NCBI RefSeq assembly: GCF_000591055.1
Contig: NC_020388.1
Location: 1,984,001 to 2,048,000 of the forward strand
Length of the DNA: 64,000 bases
Source: Natronomonas moolapensis 8.8.11
Lineage (GTDB): Archaea > Halobacteriota > Halobacteria > Halobacteriales > Haloarculaceae
Direction: 5' to 3'
The position numbers were made by a program, and so were the translations under genes. The notes under the pieces were generated by a model. It did no database searches and was not told the origin of the DNA. It saw only the letters and a program-made list of their open reading frames with translations. This document shows, piece after piece, positions 41,234-50,332 of this stretch. Position 1 is the first letter of the stretch. Every line of letters starts with the position of its first letter.

Positions 41234-42036
41234 AACTGCTGGTCGCCGGGAGCTCTGAGGTCGACGCCGGGAAGACAACGTTCACGACCGGCCTGATCGA
41301 ACGCACCGGGATCCGTGGGTATAAACCCCGTGCCGGGAACGGCTACTGGTACGACCAAGACGACTACCGGCGGGCGATCGAGGAGGGCCGCCTCTACGGG
41401 AAGGACGCAAAACAGATCGCCGCCGCGAACGGGGGATCGACGAGTCCCGAGGAGATCAACCCCGTCCACCGGCTGTGGCTGCCGACGCCGGGGCGCGGCA
41501 AGGGCATTCTGGGCCGCGACGGGCGACGCTTTCTGTTCGACCGCGTCACGCTCGACGCCGATACCTACGTTGTCAACGGCGAAGCCGACGTCCCGCCGGG
41601 GGCGAAGCGGGCGTTCCCACTGGATCGTGCCCACCACGTCGACTCGCTGGAGGCGCTCAACGAGTCGATGGCCCACTATCACGCGCCCGCGCTGGACGCG
41701 CTCGCGGACGGGATCGAGGACCGCGAGGGGGCGATCGTGGAGTCCTACGCCGATATTGCCCGCCCGCTCTCGTCGTTCGTCCCCGACGCGGTCGCCGTCG
41801 TCGAACCCCGGCGCTGTCGCGTCTACGACGGCGATCGGTACGCGAAGGCCTGCGAAGTCGCAAGCGGCAGCGCCCACGAGGGCCGTCTTGAGGAGCGCGT
41901 CGGGAGCGTCGTCGACCTCCTCGAGCCGGTCGAGTCGCTCGCGCTGCCGGCGCTGTCGAGCGCGGAACGCGGGGATCTCGGGGTCGTCGCCGACGCCTAC
42001 ACGGACTCCTACGACGCACTGCTCGGGGCGGTCTGA
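41230..42036 (+). CDS. P-loop ATPase of the dethiobiotin synthetase-like fold
   Basis: 268 residues. The Walker A loop GSSEVDAGKTTFTTGL at residues 7-22 is the long BioD/CobQ form. Further signatures are GYKPRAGNGYWYDQDDYRRA and AIVESYADIARPLSSFVPDA, the latter near the usual Walker B region. It is probably an amidoligase-like or synthetase-like ATPase; substrate unknown. The overlap with the DUF5827-like gene suggests the two proteins act together. Confidence 0.8.
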   Translation: MKLLVAGSSEVDAGKTTFTTGLIERTGIRGYKPRAGNGYWYDQDDYRRAIEEGRLYGKDAKQIAAANGGSTSPEEINPVHRLWLPTPGRGKGILGRDGRRFLFDRVTLDADTYVVNGEADVPPGAKRAFPLDRAHHVDSLEALNESMAHYHAPALDALADGIEDREGAIVESYADIARPLSSFVPDAVAVVEPRRCRVYDGDRYAKACEVASGSAHEGRLEERVGSVVDLLEPVESLALPALSSAERGDLGVVADAYTDSYDALLGAV

Positions 42037-42115
42037 CCGTGCTCCGGCCACGGGCGTTCCGCCGTCGCCGCCCGCGAGCGACAGACTCTCCACGGCGCGT
42101 ACCCTACTCAACGCC

Positions 42116-42544
42116 GTGAACTCCGAGACCGACGCCGCTCCGGTCGTGCTCTTCGACGGCGTCTGTAACCTCTGTGTCGGGTCGCTCCCGTGGTTGCTCC
42201 GGATGGACCGAAGCGACCGACTCCGCTTCGGGACGCTCCAGTCCGAGGCCGGGACGGAACTGCTGGAGCGCTGTGGCCTTCCCCGGACGTACGACCGGAG
42301 CATGGTCGTCGTCGAGGGAGAGACCGCGTACACCGAATCCGACGCCGTCGTCCGGCTGGCGTGGCTGTTGGGGTTTCCCTGGGCGCTCGGCTCTGTCGCC
42401 GCCCTCGTCCCAGAATCGATCCGCGACCGCGGCTACCGATGGGTAGCGCGAAACCGCTATGAGTGGTTCGGGACGCGGGAGGCGTGTCTCGCACCTGACA
42501 GCGACCTCGTCGACGGCGACCTCCGCGATCGGCTTCTCGGGTGA
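42116..42544 (+). CDS. DCC-family thiol-disulphide oxidoreductase-like protein
   Basis: 142 residues. The N-terminal VVLFDGVCNLCVGSLPWLLR contains the CxxC and the DCC-type aspartate of this thioredoxin-related family. The rest (RLRFGTLQSEAGTELLERCG, SDAVVRLAWLLGFPWALGSV) follows the family. I use the GTG at 42116; no convincing TATA lies at the usual distance, so the start is less certain. It precedes the L1 leader but has a different role. Confidence 0.85.
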   Translation: MNSETDAAPVVLFDGVCNLCVGSLPWLLRMDRSDRLRFGTLQSEAGTELLERCGLPRTYDRSMVVVEGETAYTESDAVVRLAWLLGFPWALGSVAALVPESIRDRGYRWVARNRYEWFGTREACLAPDSDLVDGDLRDRLLG

Positions 42545-42608
42545 ACCGTCCGGCACTTCGGTGCCCGAGTGGATGTGATCGCTCGCCACACGCGGGGCCG
42601 GTTCGACG

Positions 42609-42619
42609 CGCTTAAGTGG
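42609..42619 (+). promoter_or_regulatory. TATA box of the L1-L10-L12 operon
   Basis: gcgcttaagtg contains a clear TTAAG element. Counting about 26 bases on places the transcript start near 42639, right at the first leader hairpin. The operon mRNA therefore has a leader of about 64 bases, unlike the leaderless majority in the window. Confidence 0.6.
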
Positions 42620-42638
42620 CTCATCCGCCTCGCTCAAC

Positions 42639-42699
42639 GTGAGACAGGCGTAGCCTGTTTCACGCCGTAGTAGCCACGTGGCTGCAACTACGGAGGTGA
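42639..42699 (+). promoter_or_regulatory. Structured L1 operon leader with Shine-Dalgarno site
   Basis: Two hairpins fill the leader. The first pairs gtgagacagg (42639-42648) with cctgtttcac (42654-42663). The second pairs ccgtagt (42665-42671) with actacgg (42687-42693) and has an inner agccacgtggct. A Shine-Dalgarno sequence ggaggtga (42692-42699) overlaps the base of the second stem, four bases before the L1 ATG. Archaeal L1 represses its own operon by binding an mRNA site resembling its rRNA site, so this leader is a good candidate for that control; the match to the rRNA site was not tested. Confidence 0.6.
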
Positions 42700-42702
42700 A
42701 CG

Positions 42703-43341
42703 ATGGCAGATTCGATACAGGACGCAGTATCCAGCGCACTCAGCGACTCACCCGACCGGAACTTCCGGGAGACGGTGGACATCGCTGTCAACCTGCGCGA
42801 TCTAGACCTAGCCGACCCCAACAACCGGGTGGACGAGAGCATCGTCTTACCGTCGGGTACGGGCCAGGACACGCGTATCGTCGTCTTCGCGGAGGGCGAG
42901 ACCGCCCTCCGAGCCGAGGACATCGCCGACGAGGTACTCGACGGCGAGGACCTCGAAGACCTCGGAGACGACGATAACGCGGCGAAAGACCTTGCCGACG
43001 AGACCGACTTCTTCATCGCGGAAGCCAATCTGATGCAGGACATCGGCCGGTATCTCGGGACCGTCCTCGGTCCCCGGGGGAAAATGCCGACGCCCCTGCA
43101 GCCCGACGACGACGTCGTCGAGACTGTCGACCGGATGAAAAACACCGTCCAGGTCCGTTCCGGCGAGCGGCGCACGTTCCACACGCGCGTCGGCGCCGAG
43201 GACATGGACGCCGACGCGATCGCCGACAACATCGACGTCATCCTGCGCCGACTGTTCACGGACCTCGAGAAGGGCCCCCAGAACATCGATTCGGTGTACG
43301 TGAAGACGACGATGGGGCCGGCGGTGGAGGTGCCCGCATGA
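42703..43341 (+). CDS. rpl1: Ribosomal protein L1
   Basis: 212 residues, large-subunit protein uL1 of the L1 stalk. Family signatures include [33 protein letters not shown] and [20 protein letters not shown]. First gene of the L1-L10-L12 operon; its stop overlaps the L10 ATG (ATGA). Expression is probably autoregulated through the leader hairpins. Confidence 0.97.
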   Translation: MADSIQDAVSSALSDSPDRNFRETVDIAVNLRDLDLADPNNRVDESIVLPSGTGQDTRIVVFAEGETALRAEDIADEVLDGEDLEDLGDDDNAAKDLADETDFFIAEANLMQDIGRYLGTVLGPRGKMPTPLQPDDDVVETVDRMKNTVQVRSGERRTFHTRVGAEDMDADAIADNIDVILRRLFTDLEKGPQNIDSVYVKTTMGPAVEVPA

Positions 43342-44396
43342 GCGCCGAGGCCGAACGCAAGACCGAGACGATCCCGCAGTGGAAACGCGAGGAGACCGAC
43401 GCGATCGTCGAGTTCCTCGAGAGCTACGGCTCGATCGGCGTCGTCGACATCACGGGTATCCCGAGCAAACAACTCCAGGATATGCGCCGTGAGCTCCACG
43501 GGACCGCGGCGCTGCGCGTCTCGCGGAACACCCTGATCGAGCGTGCCCTCGCCGAGGTCGGCGACGGCCTCGAGGGCATCGCCGAGCACGTCGATGGCCA
43601 GGTGGGCCTGATCGGCACGAACGACAACCCCTTCGGGCTGTACCAACAGCTCGAAGCGTCGAAGACGCCGGCGCCGATCAACGCCGGGGAGGTCACGCCG
43701 AACGACATCGTCATCCCCGAGGGTGACACCGGCGTCGACCCGGGACCGTTCGTCGGTGACCTCCAGACGGTCGGGGCGAACGCCCGGATCGACGGCGGAT
43801 CGATCAAGGTCGTCGAGGACTCGACCGTGCTCTCGGCCGGCGAGGAAGTGTCGGCCGACCTCGCGAACGTGCTCGCCGAACTCGGGATCGAACCCAAGGA
43901 GGTCGGCCTCGACCTCCGCGGCGTGTTCTCCGAGGGCGTGTTGTTCTCGCCCGAGGAGCTCGACATCGACGTCGAGGAGTACGTCGCGGACCTCGAAGCC
44001 GCCTCCAGCGCAGCGCGGAATCTCTCGCTCAACGCCGAGTACCCGACGGCCCGGACCGCGCCGTCGATGCTCGCGAAGGCGGCCGGCGAGGCGAAGTCCG
44101 TCGGGCTGTCGGCAGCCGTCGAGAGCCCCGACCTCGCCGACGATCTCGTTTCGAAGGCCGACGCCCAGGTTCGGGCGCTCGCCGGCGCCATCGACGACGA
44201 GGAGGCGCTGCCGGAGGAACTCCGCGGCGTCGAGGCTGCCCCTGCTACGCCGGCAGCCGACGCCGAGGAAGCGGACGGAGACGACGACGAGGCCGACGAG
44301 GCCGCGGTCGAGGAATCGAGCGACGAAGACGAAGACGAAGACAACGCCGAGGACGCCGACGACGGCGGCGACGCGCTCGGCGACATGTTCGGGTGA
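43338..44396 (+). CDS. rpl10: Ribosomal protein L10 (acidic stalk protein P0)
   Basis: 352 residues, uL10/P0, which anchors the L12 stalk on 23S rRNA. N-terminal rRNA-binding part ([37 protein letters not shown]), the archaeal insertion, then stalk-binding helices and a long acidic tail ending [11 protein letters not shown], nearly the same end as L12. Overlaps rpl1 by four bases and precedes rpl12 by six. Confidence 0.97.
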   Translation: MSAEAERKTETIPQWKREETDAIVEFLESYGSIGVVDITGIPSKQLQDMRRELHGTAALRVSRNTLIERALAEVGDGLEGIAEHVDGQVGLIGTNDNPFGLYQQLEASKTPAPINAGEVTPNDIVIPEGDTGVDPGPFVGDLQTVGANARIDGGSIKVVEDSTVLSAGEEVSADLANVLAELGIEPKEVGLDLRGVFSEGVLFSPEELDIDVEEYVADLEAASSAARNLSLNAEYPTARTAPSMLAKAAGEAKSVGLSAAVESPDLADDLVSKADAQVRALAGAIDDEEALPEELRGVEAAPATPAADAEEADGDDDEADEAAVEESSDEDEDEDNAEDADDGGDALGDMFG

Positions 44397-44402
44397 TTAT
44401 CA

Positions 44403-44741
44403 ATGGAATACGTTTACGCAGCACTCATTCTGCACGAGACCGACGAAGAGATCAACGAAGACAACCTGACCGGCGTGCTCGACGCCGCCGGTGTCGACGT
44501 CGAGGAATCCCGCGTCAAGGCGCTCGTCGCCGCGCTGGAAGACGTCGACGTCGAGGAGGCCATCGAAACGGCCGCAGCGGTGCCCGCGGCCGGCGGCAGC
44601 GCGGCCGGCGGATCGACCGAGACGGCCGACGAAGCCGAGGAAGCTGACGCCGACGAGGCCGAGGAAGCCGACGCCGACGCCGACGAAGAGGACGACGAGG
44701 ACGACGACGGCGGCGAAGGCCTCGGCGAACTGTTCGGGTAG
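44403..44741 (+). CDS. rpl12: Ribosomal protein L12 (acidic stalk protein P1)
   Basis: 112 residues. N-terminal dimerisation helices ([20 protein letters not shown], then [20 protein letters not shown]), an Ala/Gly hinge ([14 protein letters not shown]) and an acidic tail ending [10 protein letters not shown] that recruits translation factors. Last gene of the operon; a T-rich tract follows 30 bases after the stop. Confidence 0.97.
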   Translation: MEYVYAALILHETDEEINEDNLTGVLDAAGVDVEESRVKALVAALEDVDVEEAIETAAAVPAAGGSAAGGSTETADEAEEADADEAEEADADADEEDDEDDDGGEGLGELFG

Positions 44742-44772
44742 TCGGCTTCCGACTCGATCGAACGGTCCAAAC

Positions 44773-44785
44773 CTTCTCTTTTATT
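44773..44785 (+). terminator. T-rich probable terminator of the L1-L10-L12 operon
   Basis: The pyrimidine run cttctcttttatt follows the L12 stop by about 30 bases, matching the T-tracts at which archaeal RNA polymerase terminates. The next gene has its own TATA box farther downstream. Confidence 0.45.
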
Positions 44786-44886
44786 AACGTACCAGCGACG
44801 CGACCGTCTCCGGGGCCACGGTGGGCGCCGGCGGTCCGCCGGTCCGCCCGGTCATTTATATCCGATGACGCGGCCACTCCTGCTCG

Positions 44887-46110
44887 ATGGAGGTGACACT
44901 CGCGCCGGGGGCGACGGTCCTCGCGCTCTGTTTCGTCGGCGGTGGCGTCGGTCTCGGCGCGGTGAGCGGCCTCGTGCCGGGACTGCACGCCAACAACATG
45001 GCGCTGTTGCTCGCGGGCGTCGCTCCGTCGGTCCCAGGGCCGCCGCTGTACGTCGGGATGGCGATGCTCTCGGCGGGCGTCGTCCACACGTTCCTCGAGA
45101 TCGTCCCAACGCTCGCGCTCGGCGTTCCCGACCCTGCAACGGCGGTCGCGGCCCTGCCCGGTCACCGACTCGTCCTCGAGGGGCGCGGCCGAGAGGCGCT
45201 TCGGCTCTCGGCGCTCGGCAGCGCCGGCGCGGTCGTCCTCGCTGCCCCCCTTGCGATCCCGATCACCGGGCTGATGGTCCGGTTGTGGCCCCTCGTCCGG
45301 GCGAACCTCGCCGTCGTCCTCTGTGGCGTCGCGGCGACGCTGATCCTGACCGAACGGGGCGTCGTGTCGAAGCTCGTCGCTGCCGCCTCCTTCGGGCTGA
45401 GCGCGGCGCTCGGGCTCGGTACGCTGGATCTCTCCCCCGAGGCCCCGCTGGCAGCTGGCGGGATGCTCGCGCCACTTTTCGCCGGGCTGTTCGGCGCGCC
45501 CGTGTTGATCGACGCCGTCGACGGCGACGGCGTCCCACCGCAGGACGGCCCTGAAATCGCGGCGTCGAAACGGGGCGTCCTCGGGCTCTCGGGGCTCGGT
45601 ACGCTCTCCGGGGCAGTCGTCGGCTACGTGCCGGCGGTGTCGAGCGCCGTCGCCGCGACGCTGGCGCTTTTGGCCGTCCCAGGGCGCTACGGCGCTCGCG
45701 GCTTCGTCGTCGCCACGTCGGGAGTTAACACGGCAAATACGATCTTCGCGCTCTTTGCGCTCGTCGCCCTCGGATCGCCACGGACGGGCGTCCTCGTCGC
45801 CCTCGAATCGGCGTCGGTACCGCTCTCGATGCCGCACCTGCTCGTCGCCGTCACGGTCGGGGCGAGCGCCGGGTTCCTCTGTGTCCTCGCGGTGGGCGAT
45901 CGGTATCTCGCTGTCGTCGGGCGGATGGATCCGGCTCGGCTCTCGGTCGGGTTGCTCTGTGGACTCGCGGGACTGTCGTACCTGTTCGCCGGCCCCGTCG
46001 GCGTCGGCGCGTACCTGGCGGCGACGACGGTAGGGCTCGTCCCGGCCCGGCTCCGCGCCCGTCGCGCGAACCTGATGGGGGTGCTCATCGGTCCAATTGT
46101 CCTCGGATGA
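44887..46110 (+). CDS. TctA-like (DUF112/COG1784) membrane permease
   Basis: 407 residues, about ten hydrophobic spans. The first contains GLGAVSGLVPGLHANNMALL, the family's glycine/proline signature, repeated in weaker form in the second half (GTLSGAVVGYVPAVSSAVAA), as in TctA-type two-repeat transporters. No binding protein or small subunit is adjacent, so cargo is unknown. The TATA catttatatcc (44853-44863) lies about 29 bases upstream. Confidence 0.85.
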   Translation: MEVTLAPGATVLALCFVGGGVGLGAVSGLVPGLHANNMALLLAGVAPSVPGPPLYVGMAMLSAGVVHTFLEIVPTLALGVPDPATAVAALPGHRLVLEGRGREALRLSALGSAGAVVLAAPLAIPITGLMVRLWPLVRANLAVVLCGVAATLILTERGVVSKLVAAASFGLSAALGLGTLDLSPEAPLAAGGMLAPLFAGLFGAPVLIDAVDGDGVPPQDGPEIAASKRGVLGLSGLGTLSGAVVGYVPAVSSAVAATLALLAVPGRYGARGFVVATSGVNTANTIFALFALVALGSPRTGVLVALESASVPLSMPHLLVAVTVGASAGFLCVLAVGDRYLAVVGRMDPARLSVGLLCGLAGLSYLFAGPVGVGAYLAATTVGLVPARLRARRANLMGVLIGPIVLG

Positions 46111-46131
46111 AACGGGACCGTATCGGGAACG

Positions 46132-47625
46132 CTACAGCCGATACTCGGGGCCGTCGTCGGTGTCCTGCACCTCGACGCCGAGCGCTTCGAGGTCGTCCCG
46201 GAGGTCGTCCGCCCGCCCGTAGTTGCCGGCTTCCCGCTCGTCCTCGCGGAGTTCGAGGACCAACTCGACGAGCTCGCCGACGAGCGTCGCCTCGCCCTCG
46301 GCGCCGCCGCCGAAGTCGAAGCCCAACACGCCCTCGCCGAACTCCTCGAACGTCTCGAGGGTACGTCGCAGTCCCCGGTAGTCGTAGGTGTCCGCTCCCT
46401 CAAGGTGGCGGTTCGCTGCCCCGGCGAGTTCGAGGAGCGCCGCGAGCGCCTCGCGGGTGTTGAAATCGTCGTTCATCGCGTCGGTGAACGCCGTCCGCGC
46501 GTCCTCGACCGCCCCCCGAAGCGGGGATTCGACCTTCGTCCGAGCGTTGGGGGCGTCGGCCGCCGATTCGACCCGGTCGTGGGCCGCCTCGAGGCGCTCC
46601 CAGCGCTCGATCGCCTCCTCGATCGCCGCCTCGCTGTAGGTCTGCGTCGAGTTGTACGACGCTGACGCGAAGAACATCCGGAGGGCGTTGACCCCGAACC
46701 GGTCGACAGCCTCCGAGACAGGGATGAAGTTGCCGAGGCTAGAGGACATCTTCTCGTCGTCCATCTCGAAGAGGTCGGCGTGGAGCCAATAGCTGGCGAA
46801 CCGCTCGCCGGTCGCCGCCTCGCTCTGGGCGATTTCGTTCTCGTGGTGCGGGAAGACGAGGTCGCGGCCGCCGATGTGGATGTCGATGGAGTCGTCGAGG
46901 TGCGTCATCGACATCGCCGAACACTCGATGTGCCAGCCCGGACGCCCCTCCCCCCACGGCGAGTCCCACGTCTCGCCCGTCGGGCTGTCGGCGTCGTACT
47001 CGCGGTCCCCGTGTCGGTGTTCCTCGACGGCGGCCTCCGAGACGCCGCCGGCCTTCCACAGCGCGAAGTCGGCCGGGGTGCGCTTCTCGGAGCGTTCGTC
47101 CTCGGCGCCCTGTGCTTCGACGTCCGCTACCGACTGGTTCGAGAGCTTCCCGTAGTCGGGGAACTCGGTCACGTCGAAGTACACGGAGCCGTTGGACTCG
47201 TAGGCGTACCCCTTCTCGATCAGCGTTTCGACGAGGGCGATGATCTCCGGGACGTGCTCCGACACCCGGGGATACACCTCGGCGCGTTCGAGGTTAAGCG
47301 CGCGCATGTCGGCGAGCAGCTGCCCGATGAAGCTGCGAGCCACGTCGAGTTCGTCCTCGCCGAGGGTTCCGCCGTCGGCACGCTCGCCGACGCGGGCGAC
47401 GATCTTCTCGTTGACGTCGGTGACGTTCTCCACGTGGCGGACGCCGTAGCCGAGGTGTTCGAGCCACCGGTGGATCACGTCGACGTGGACCCACGTCCGG
47501 GCGTGGCCGAGGTGGGCCGCATCCGACACCGTCAGCCCGCAATAGTACAACAGGACGTTGTCGGGATCGGCCGGTTCGAACGCCTCGCGCTCGCCCGAGA
47601 GCGTATTCAACAGACGGAGCGTCAT
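46132..47625 (-). CDS. cysS: Cysteine--tRNA ligase
   Basis: 497 residues, class I synthetase. HIGH appears as HLGHARTW, preceded by the zinc-site YYCGLTVSDAA. The other zinc ligands are in WHIECSAMSMTHLDDS and FPHHENE. KMSKS appears as KMSSSLGN. The C-terminal helical tRNA-binding region is complete. A minus-strand TATA (CATTAAAATC, near 47652) lies about 28 bases before the ATG and inside the end of the next gene upstream. Confidence 0.97.
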   Translation of the reverse strand: MTLRLLNTLSGEREAFEPADPDNVLLYYCGLTVSDAAHLGHARTWVHVDVIHRWLEHLGYGVRHVENVTDVNEKIVARVGERADGGTLGEDELDVARSFIGQLLADMRALNLERAEVYPRVSEHVPEIIALVETLIEKGYAYESNGSVYFDVTEFPDYGKLSNQSVADVEAQGAEDERSEKRTPADFALWKAGGVSEAAVEEHRHGDREYDADSPTGETWDSPWGEGRPGWHIECSAMSMTHLDDSIDIHIGGRDLVFPHHENEIAQSEAATGERFASYWLHADLFEMDDEKMSSSLGNFIPVSEAVDRFGVNALRMFFASASYNSTQTYSEAAIEEAIERWERLEAAHDRVESAADAPNARTKVESPLRGAVEDARTAFTDAMNDDFNTREALAALLELAGAANRHLEGADTYDYRGLRRTLETFEEFGEGVLGFDFGGGAEGEATLVGELVELVLELREDEREAGNYGRADDLRDDLEALGVEVQDTDDGPEYRL

Positions 47626-47651
47626 TGCCGGAGCCTCGGTCGGCGCCGATT

Positions 47652-48140
47652 TTAATGCGTCGCTTGCCCGTCTCCGAGCGCGTCCTCGACGGCTCTGACC
47701 GCGTCGGGCCCGGCCCGTCGACTGACGACGACGGCGAGGTGACCGTCGGTTCCCGCGGCCGCGACGGCCTCGATTTCGGCCGTTCGGAGCCGTCCGAGCA
47801 CCGCTTCGAGCGACCGGGCACCGACCTCGCCGGTCGCCACGACGGCCGTCAGATCGCCGCCCGCCGCCGCAAACGTGTCCGTGCCGACCTGCAGGAGTCC
47901 GCCTTCGTCGTCCCCGGCAACGCCGACGTTCGAACGCATCGAGACGCTGACGCGGCGCCCCGTGGGGTCGTGCCCGTCCAGCCCTTCGGCGTACCGACGG
48001 AGGGCGGCGACGACGGCGTCGGTATCACCGACGTCGAGAAACTCGGCGGCGGCGGTGTAGTTGAGGACGCCCGCCCGGAGCGCGGTGTGGAGAAAGGGGT
48101 GCGCCCGGACGGCGGCGCGCGTGTCTTCGGCGACGGTCAT
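47652..48140 (-). CDS. Conserved haloarchaeal hypothetical protein
   Basis: 162 residues. The first third is helical (AAVRAHPFLHTALRAGVLNY, TAAAEFLDVGDTDAVVAALR). The rest alternates strands and helices (VSVSMRSNVG, LTAVVATGEVGARSLEAVLG, LAVVVSRRAGPDAVRAVEDA), resembling an ACT-like fold. No named function. The ATG at 48140 follows MTVAEDTR; an upstream extension is unlikely. It lies 26 bases upstream of cysS in the same direction. Confidence 0.75.
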   Translation of the reverse strand: MTVAEDTRAAVRAHPFLHTALRAGVLNYTAAAEFLDVGDTDAVVAALRRYAEGLDGHDPTGRRVSVSMRSNVGVAGDDEGGLLQVGTDTFAAAGGDLTAVVATGEVGARSLEAVLGRLRTAEIEAVAAAGTDGHLAVVVSRRAGPDAVRAVEDALGDGQATH

Positions 48141-48278
48141 AGACGGGGGCTCGCCCGGCCCGAACAAGGGCGTACCGGTCGACGTCGGCGGGTCTCGCGG
48201 TCGCGTCCGTCGGTCGCGCTGTCGCATCTTATGGGACGTCCCGAAGCCCATAAGGCCGCCGTCGCACAACACAATAGT

Positions 48279-49217
48279 ATGCAAGCGCTCGTCATCGTCG
48301 CCCACGGGTCACACCTCAATCCCGACGCGAGCACCCCGACGTACGACCACGCCGACACGATACGCGAGGCCGGCGTCTTCGACGAAGTGAGGACCGGCTT
48401 CTGGAAGGAAGAGCCCTCCTTCCGGGAGGTGCTCCGGACGGTCGAAAGCGACGAAGTGTACGTCGTGCCGCTTTTTATTTCGGAGGGGTACTTCACCGAG
48501 GAGGTCATCCCGCGGGAACTCCGCCTCGATGAGTGGGACCTCGAGGCGTGGGACTCCGATGGAACGAGCGCGACACACGCTACCTTCGAGGCGGCCGACG
48601 TCGAAAAGACGATCCATTACTGTGGTCCCGTCGGGACCCACGACGCGATGAGCGACGTCATCGTCCGGCGGGCCGAGAGCGTCACCGGCGATCCCGAGGT
48701 CGGCGAGGGGGTCGCCCTGGCCGTCGTCGGCCACGGGACCGAGCGCAACGAGAACTCCGCGAAGGCCGTCCGGCTCCACGCCGACCGCATCGACGCGATG
48801 GATCGCTTCGAGGAGGTCGAGGCGCTGTTCATGGACGAGGACCCCGAAGTCGACGACGTGACGGACTTTTTCGAAACCGAGGACGTCGTCGTCGTCCCGC
48901 TGTTCGTCGCCGACGGCTACCATACCCAAGAGGACATCCCGGAGGACATGGGGCTGACGGAGGACTACCGAACCGGCTGGGAGACACCCGCCGAGGTCGA
49001 GGGCCACCGGATCTGGTACGCCGGGGCAGTCGGCACCGAGGCGCTCACCGCCGACGTGCTCATCGAGCGGGCGGCCGACGCCGGGGCCGACGTCGGCGAC
49101 GCGATCGAGGAGGTCCGAGAAAAAACCCGAACCGTCGGGACGGACCCCGACGCAGGGACGACCGGCGACACCGGGAGGGATGCGGACGCCGAGGCGGGCG
49201 CGGAGGCGGGTGACTGA
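48279..49217 (+). CDS. cbiX: Sirohydrochlorin cobaltochelatase CbiX
   Basis: 312 residues with two CbiX domains. Each begins with the metal-binding histidine motif: LVIVAHGSHLN at the N-terminus and AVVGHGTERNENSAK near residue 150. VVPLFISEGYFTEEVIP and VVPLFVADGYHTQEDIP mark the same site in each half. Inserts cobalt (or nickel) into sirohydrochlorin in anaerobic B12 synthesis. The tail (TTGDTGRDADAEAGAEAG) is low-complexity. The TATA cccataag (48248-48255) lies 28 bases upstream. Overlaps the DR2241 gene by 8 bases. Confidence 0.92.
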   Translation: MQALVIVAHGSHLNPDASTPTYDHADTIREAGVFDEVRTGFWKEEPSFREVLRTVESDEVYVVPLFISEGYFTEEVIPRELRLDEWDLEAWDSDGTSATHATFEAADVEKTIHYCGPVGTHDAMSDVIVRRAESVTGDPEVGEGVALAVVGHGTERNENSAKAVRLHADRIDAMDRFEEVEALFMDEDPEVDDVTDFFETEDVVVVPLFVADGYHTQEDIPEDMGLTEDYRTGWETPAEVEGHRIWYAGAVGTEALTADVLIERAADAGADVGDAIEEVREKTRTVGTDPDAGTTGDTGRDADAEAGAEAGD

Positions 49218-50310
49218 CGTGAACGACGCCCACCTCGACGCGTTGGTTTCGGCGGCGGCCGAGGGGATCGAGTGCGACGGCCTCTCCGTGGGTCACACTG
49301 GCGACGGGTACCGGTTCGAGACGCCCGACGGCACCCATACCGGGCTTTCCGAGCCGGAGCTCCGGTCTGTCGCCGCCGAGAAGCCGCGGTTCGTCTCGAA
49401 CTGGTATCATTGGGATCGGACCGACCGCCCGGACACCGAGCGGGCCTTCCTCCGGTGGCTCGAGGGCGCCGAGGAACGCTCGGTCCCGGAGCGCTCCGAC
49501 GCGCTCGCCGGGGACGGCATCGACGCTTCGTGGGGGCAACTCCGAATCGACATCGCCGGAGGTGACGACGGGACGCGGCGCTACACGGTCAGACACGAGG
49601 CCGACGGCGACAGGAGCGCCGAGGAGCTCGACGTCTTGACGGACCCCCTCGACGCCCGCGACCTCGTCAAACACGACGACCGGGGGCGATACCGACCGCT
49701 GAAGACCGCGCCGACGCTGCCGACCGGGTGGGCGTTCGTCGACCTTGACGGCCCCGCACTCGCGGAGACCGTCGAGTACGTCTACCCGGCGACGATCGCG
49801 AACTGGTATCTCGAACGACAGGGCGACCTCGACGTGACCAACTGGCGCGAGACGATGGAGCGACAAAGCGGCATCTACGGCGTCATACAGACGTGGGACC
49901 GCGGCGAGGGCCACGAACACGTCGATTGGGTGGCCGAGGCCTGCTGTGACGACAGCCAGTGTCTGAAGCGCCGCGAGTGGGAGTACGACGACGAGACAGA
50001 CCTGGCGGTCGACGGCGGCGACGAGGCCTTTCCCTGCCGGGAACCCTGTTCGCTCGTCGTGACGGCGGCACGAAAGTGGACGAAACTCGAGGGCGAGCGC
50101 TCGCGGACCTACGAGTTCGAATTGACGCCCAGCGAGAAAGACCAACTCGAGGCCATCGTCGACGCCGTCGCTGACGGCGAGGCCGACGACATCCGGGAGG
50201 CGGACATATACGAAGGGGCGAACCGCTATCGGGCGCGGTTTCTGCGGGCCAAACGCTTCGACGAGGAGGGACGACTCTGCGGCGTTCCGACCGACGATCA
50301 CGCGGAGTGA
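49210..50310 (+). CDS. DR2241-family protein
   Basis: 366 residues. FVSNWYHWDRTDRPDTERAF, then AFVDLDGPALAETVEYVYPA and a cysteine-rich region WVAEACCDDSQCLKRREWEY plus CREPCSLVV fit the DR2241 family, whose four cysteines could bind an Fe-S cluster. It is often found beside CbiX, with a suggested chelatase-related role. I start it at GTG 49210, overlapping the cbiX stop; a GTG at 49219 is the alternative. Confidence 0.82.
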   Translation: MTDVNDAHLDALVSAAAEGIECDGLSVGHTGDGYRFETPDGTHTGLSEPELRSVAAEKPRFVSNWYHWDRTDRPDTERAFLRWLEGAEERSVPERSDALAGDGIDASWGQLRIDIAGGDDGTRRYTVRHEADGDRSAEELDVLTDPLDARDLVKHDDRGRYRPLKTAPTLPTGWAFVDLDGPALAETVEYVYPATIANWYLERQGDLDVTNWRETMERQSGIYGVIQTWDRGEGHEHVDWVAEACCDDSQCLKRREWEYDDETDLAVDGGDEAFPCREPCSLVVTAARKWTKLEGERSRTYEFELTPSEKDQLEAIVDAVADGEADDIREADIYEGANRYRARFLRAKRFDEEGRLCGVPTDDHAE

Positions 50311-50332
50311 GTCGCGCGCTGTGGCGGCCGCG

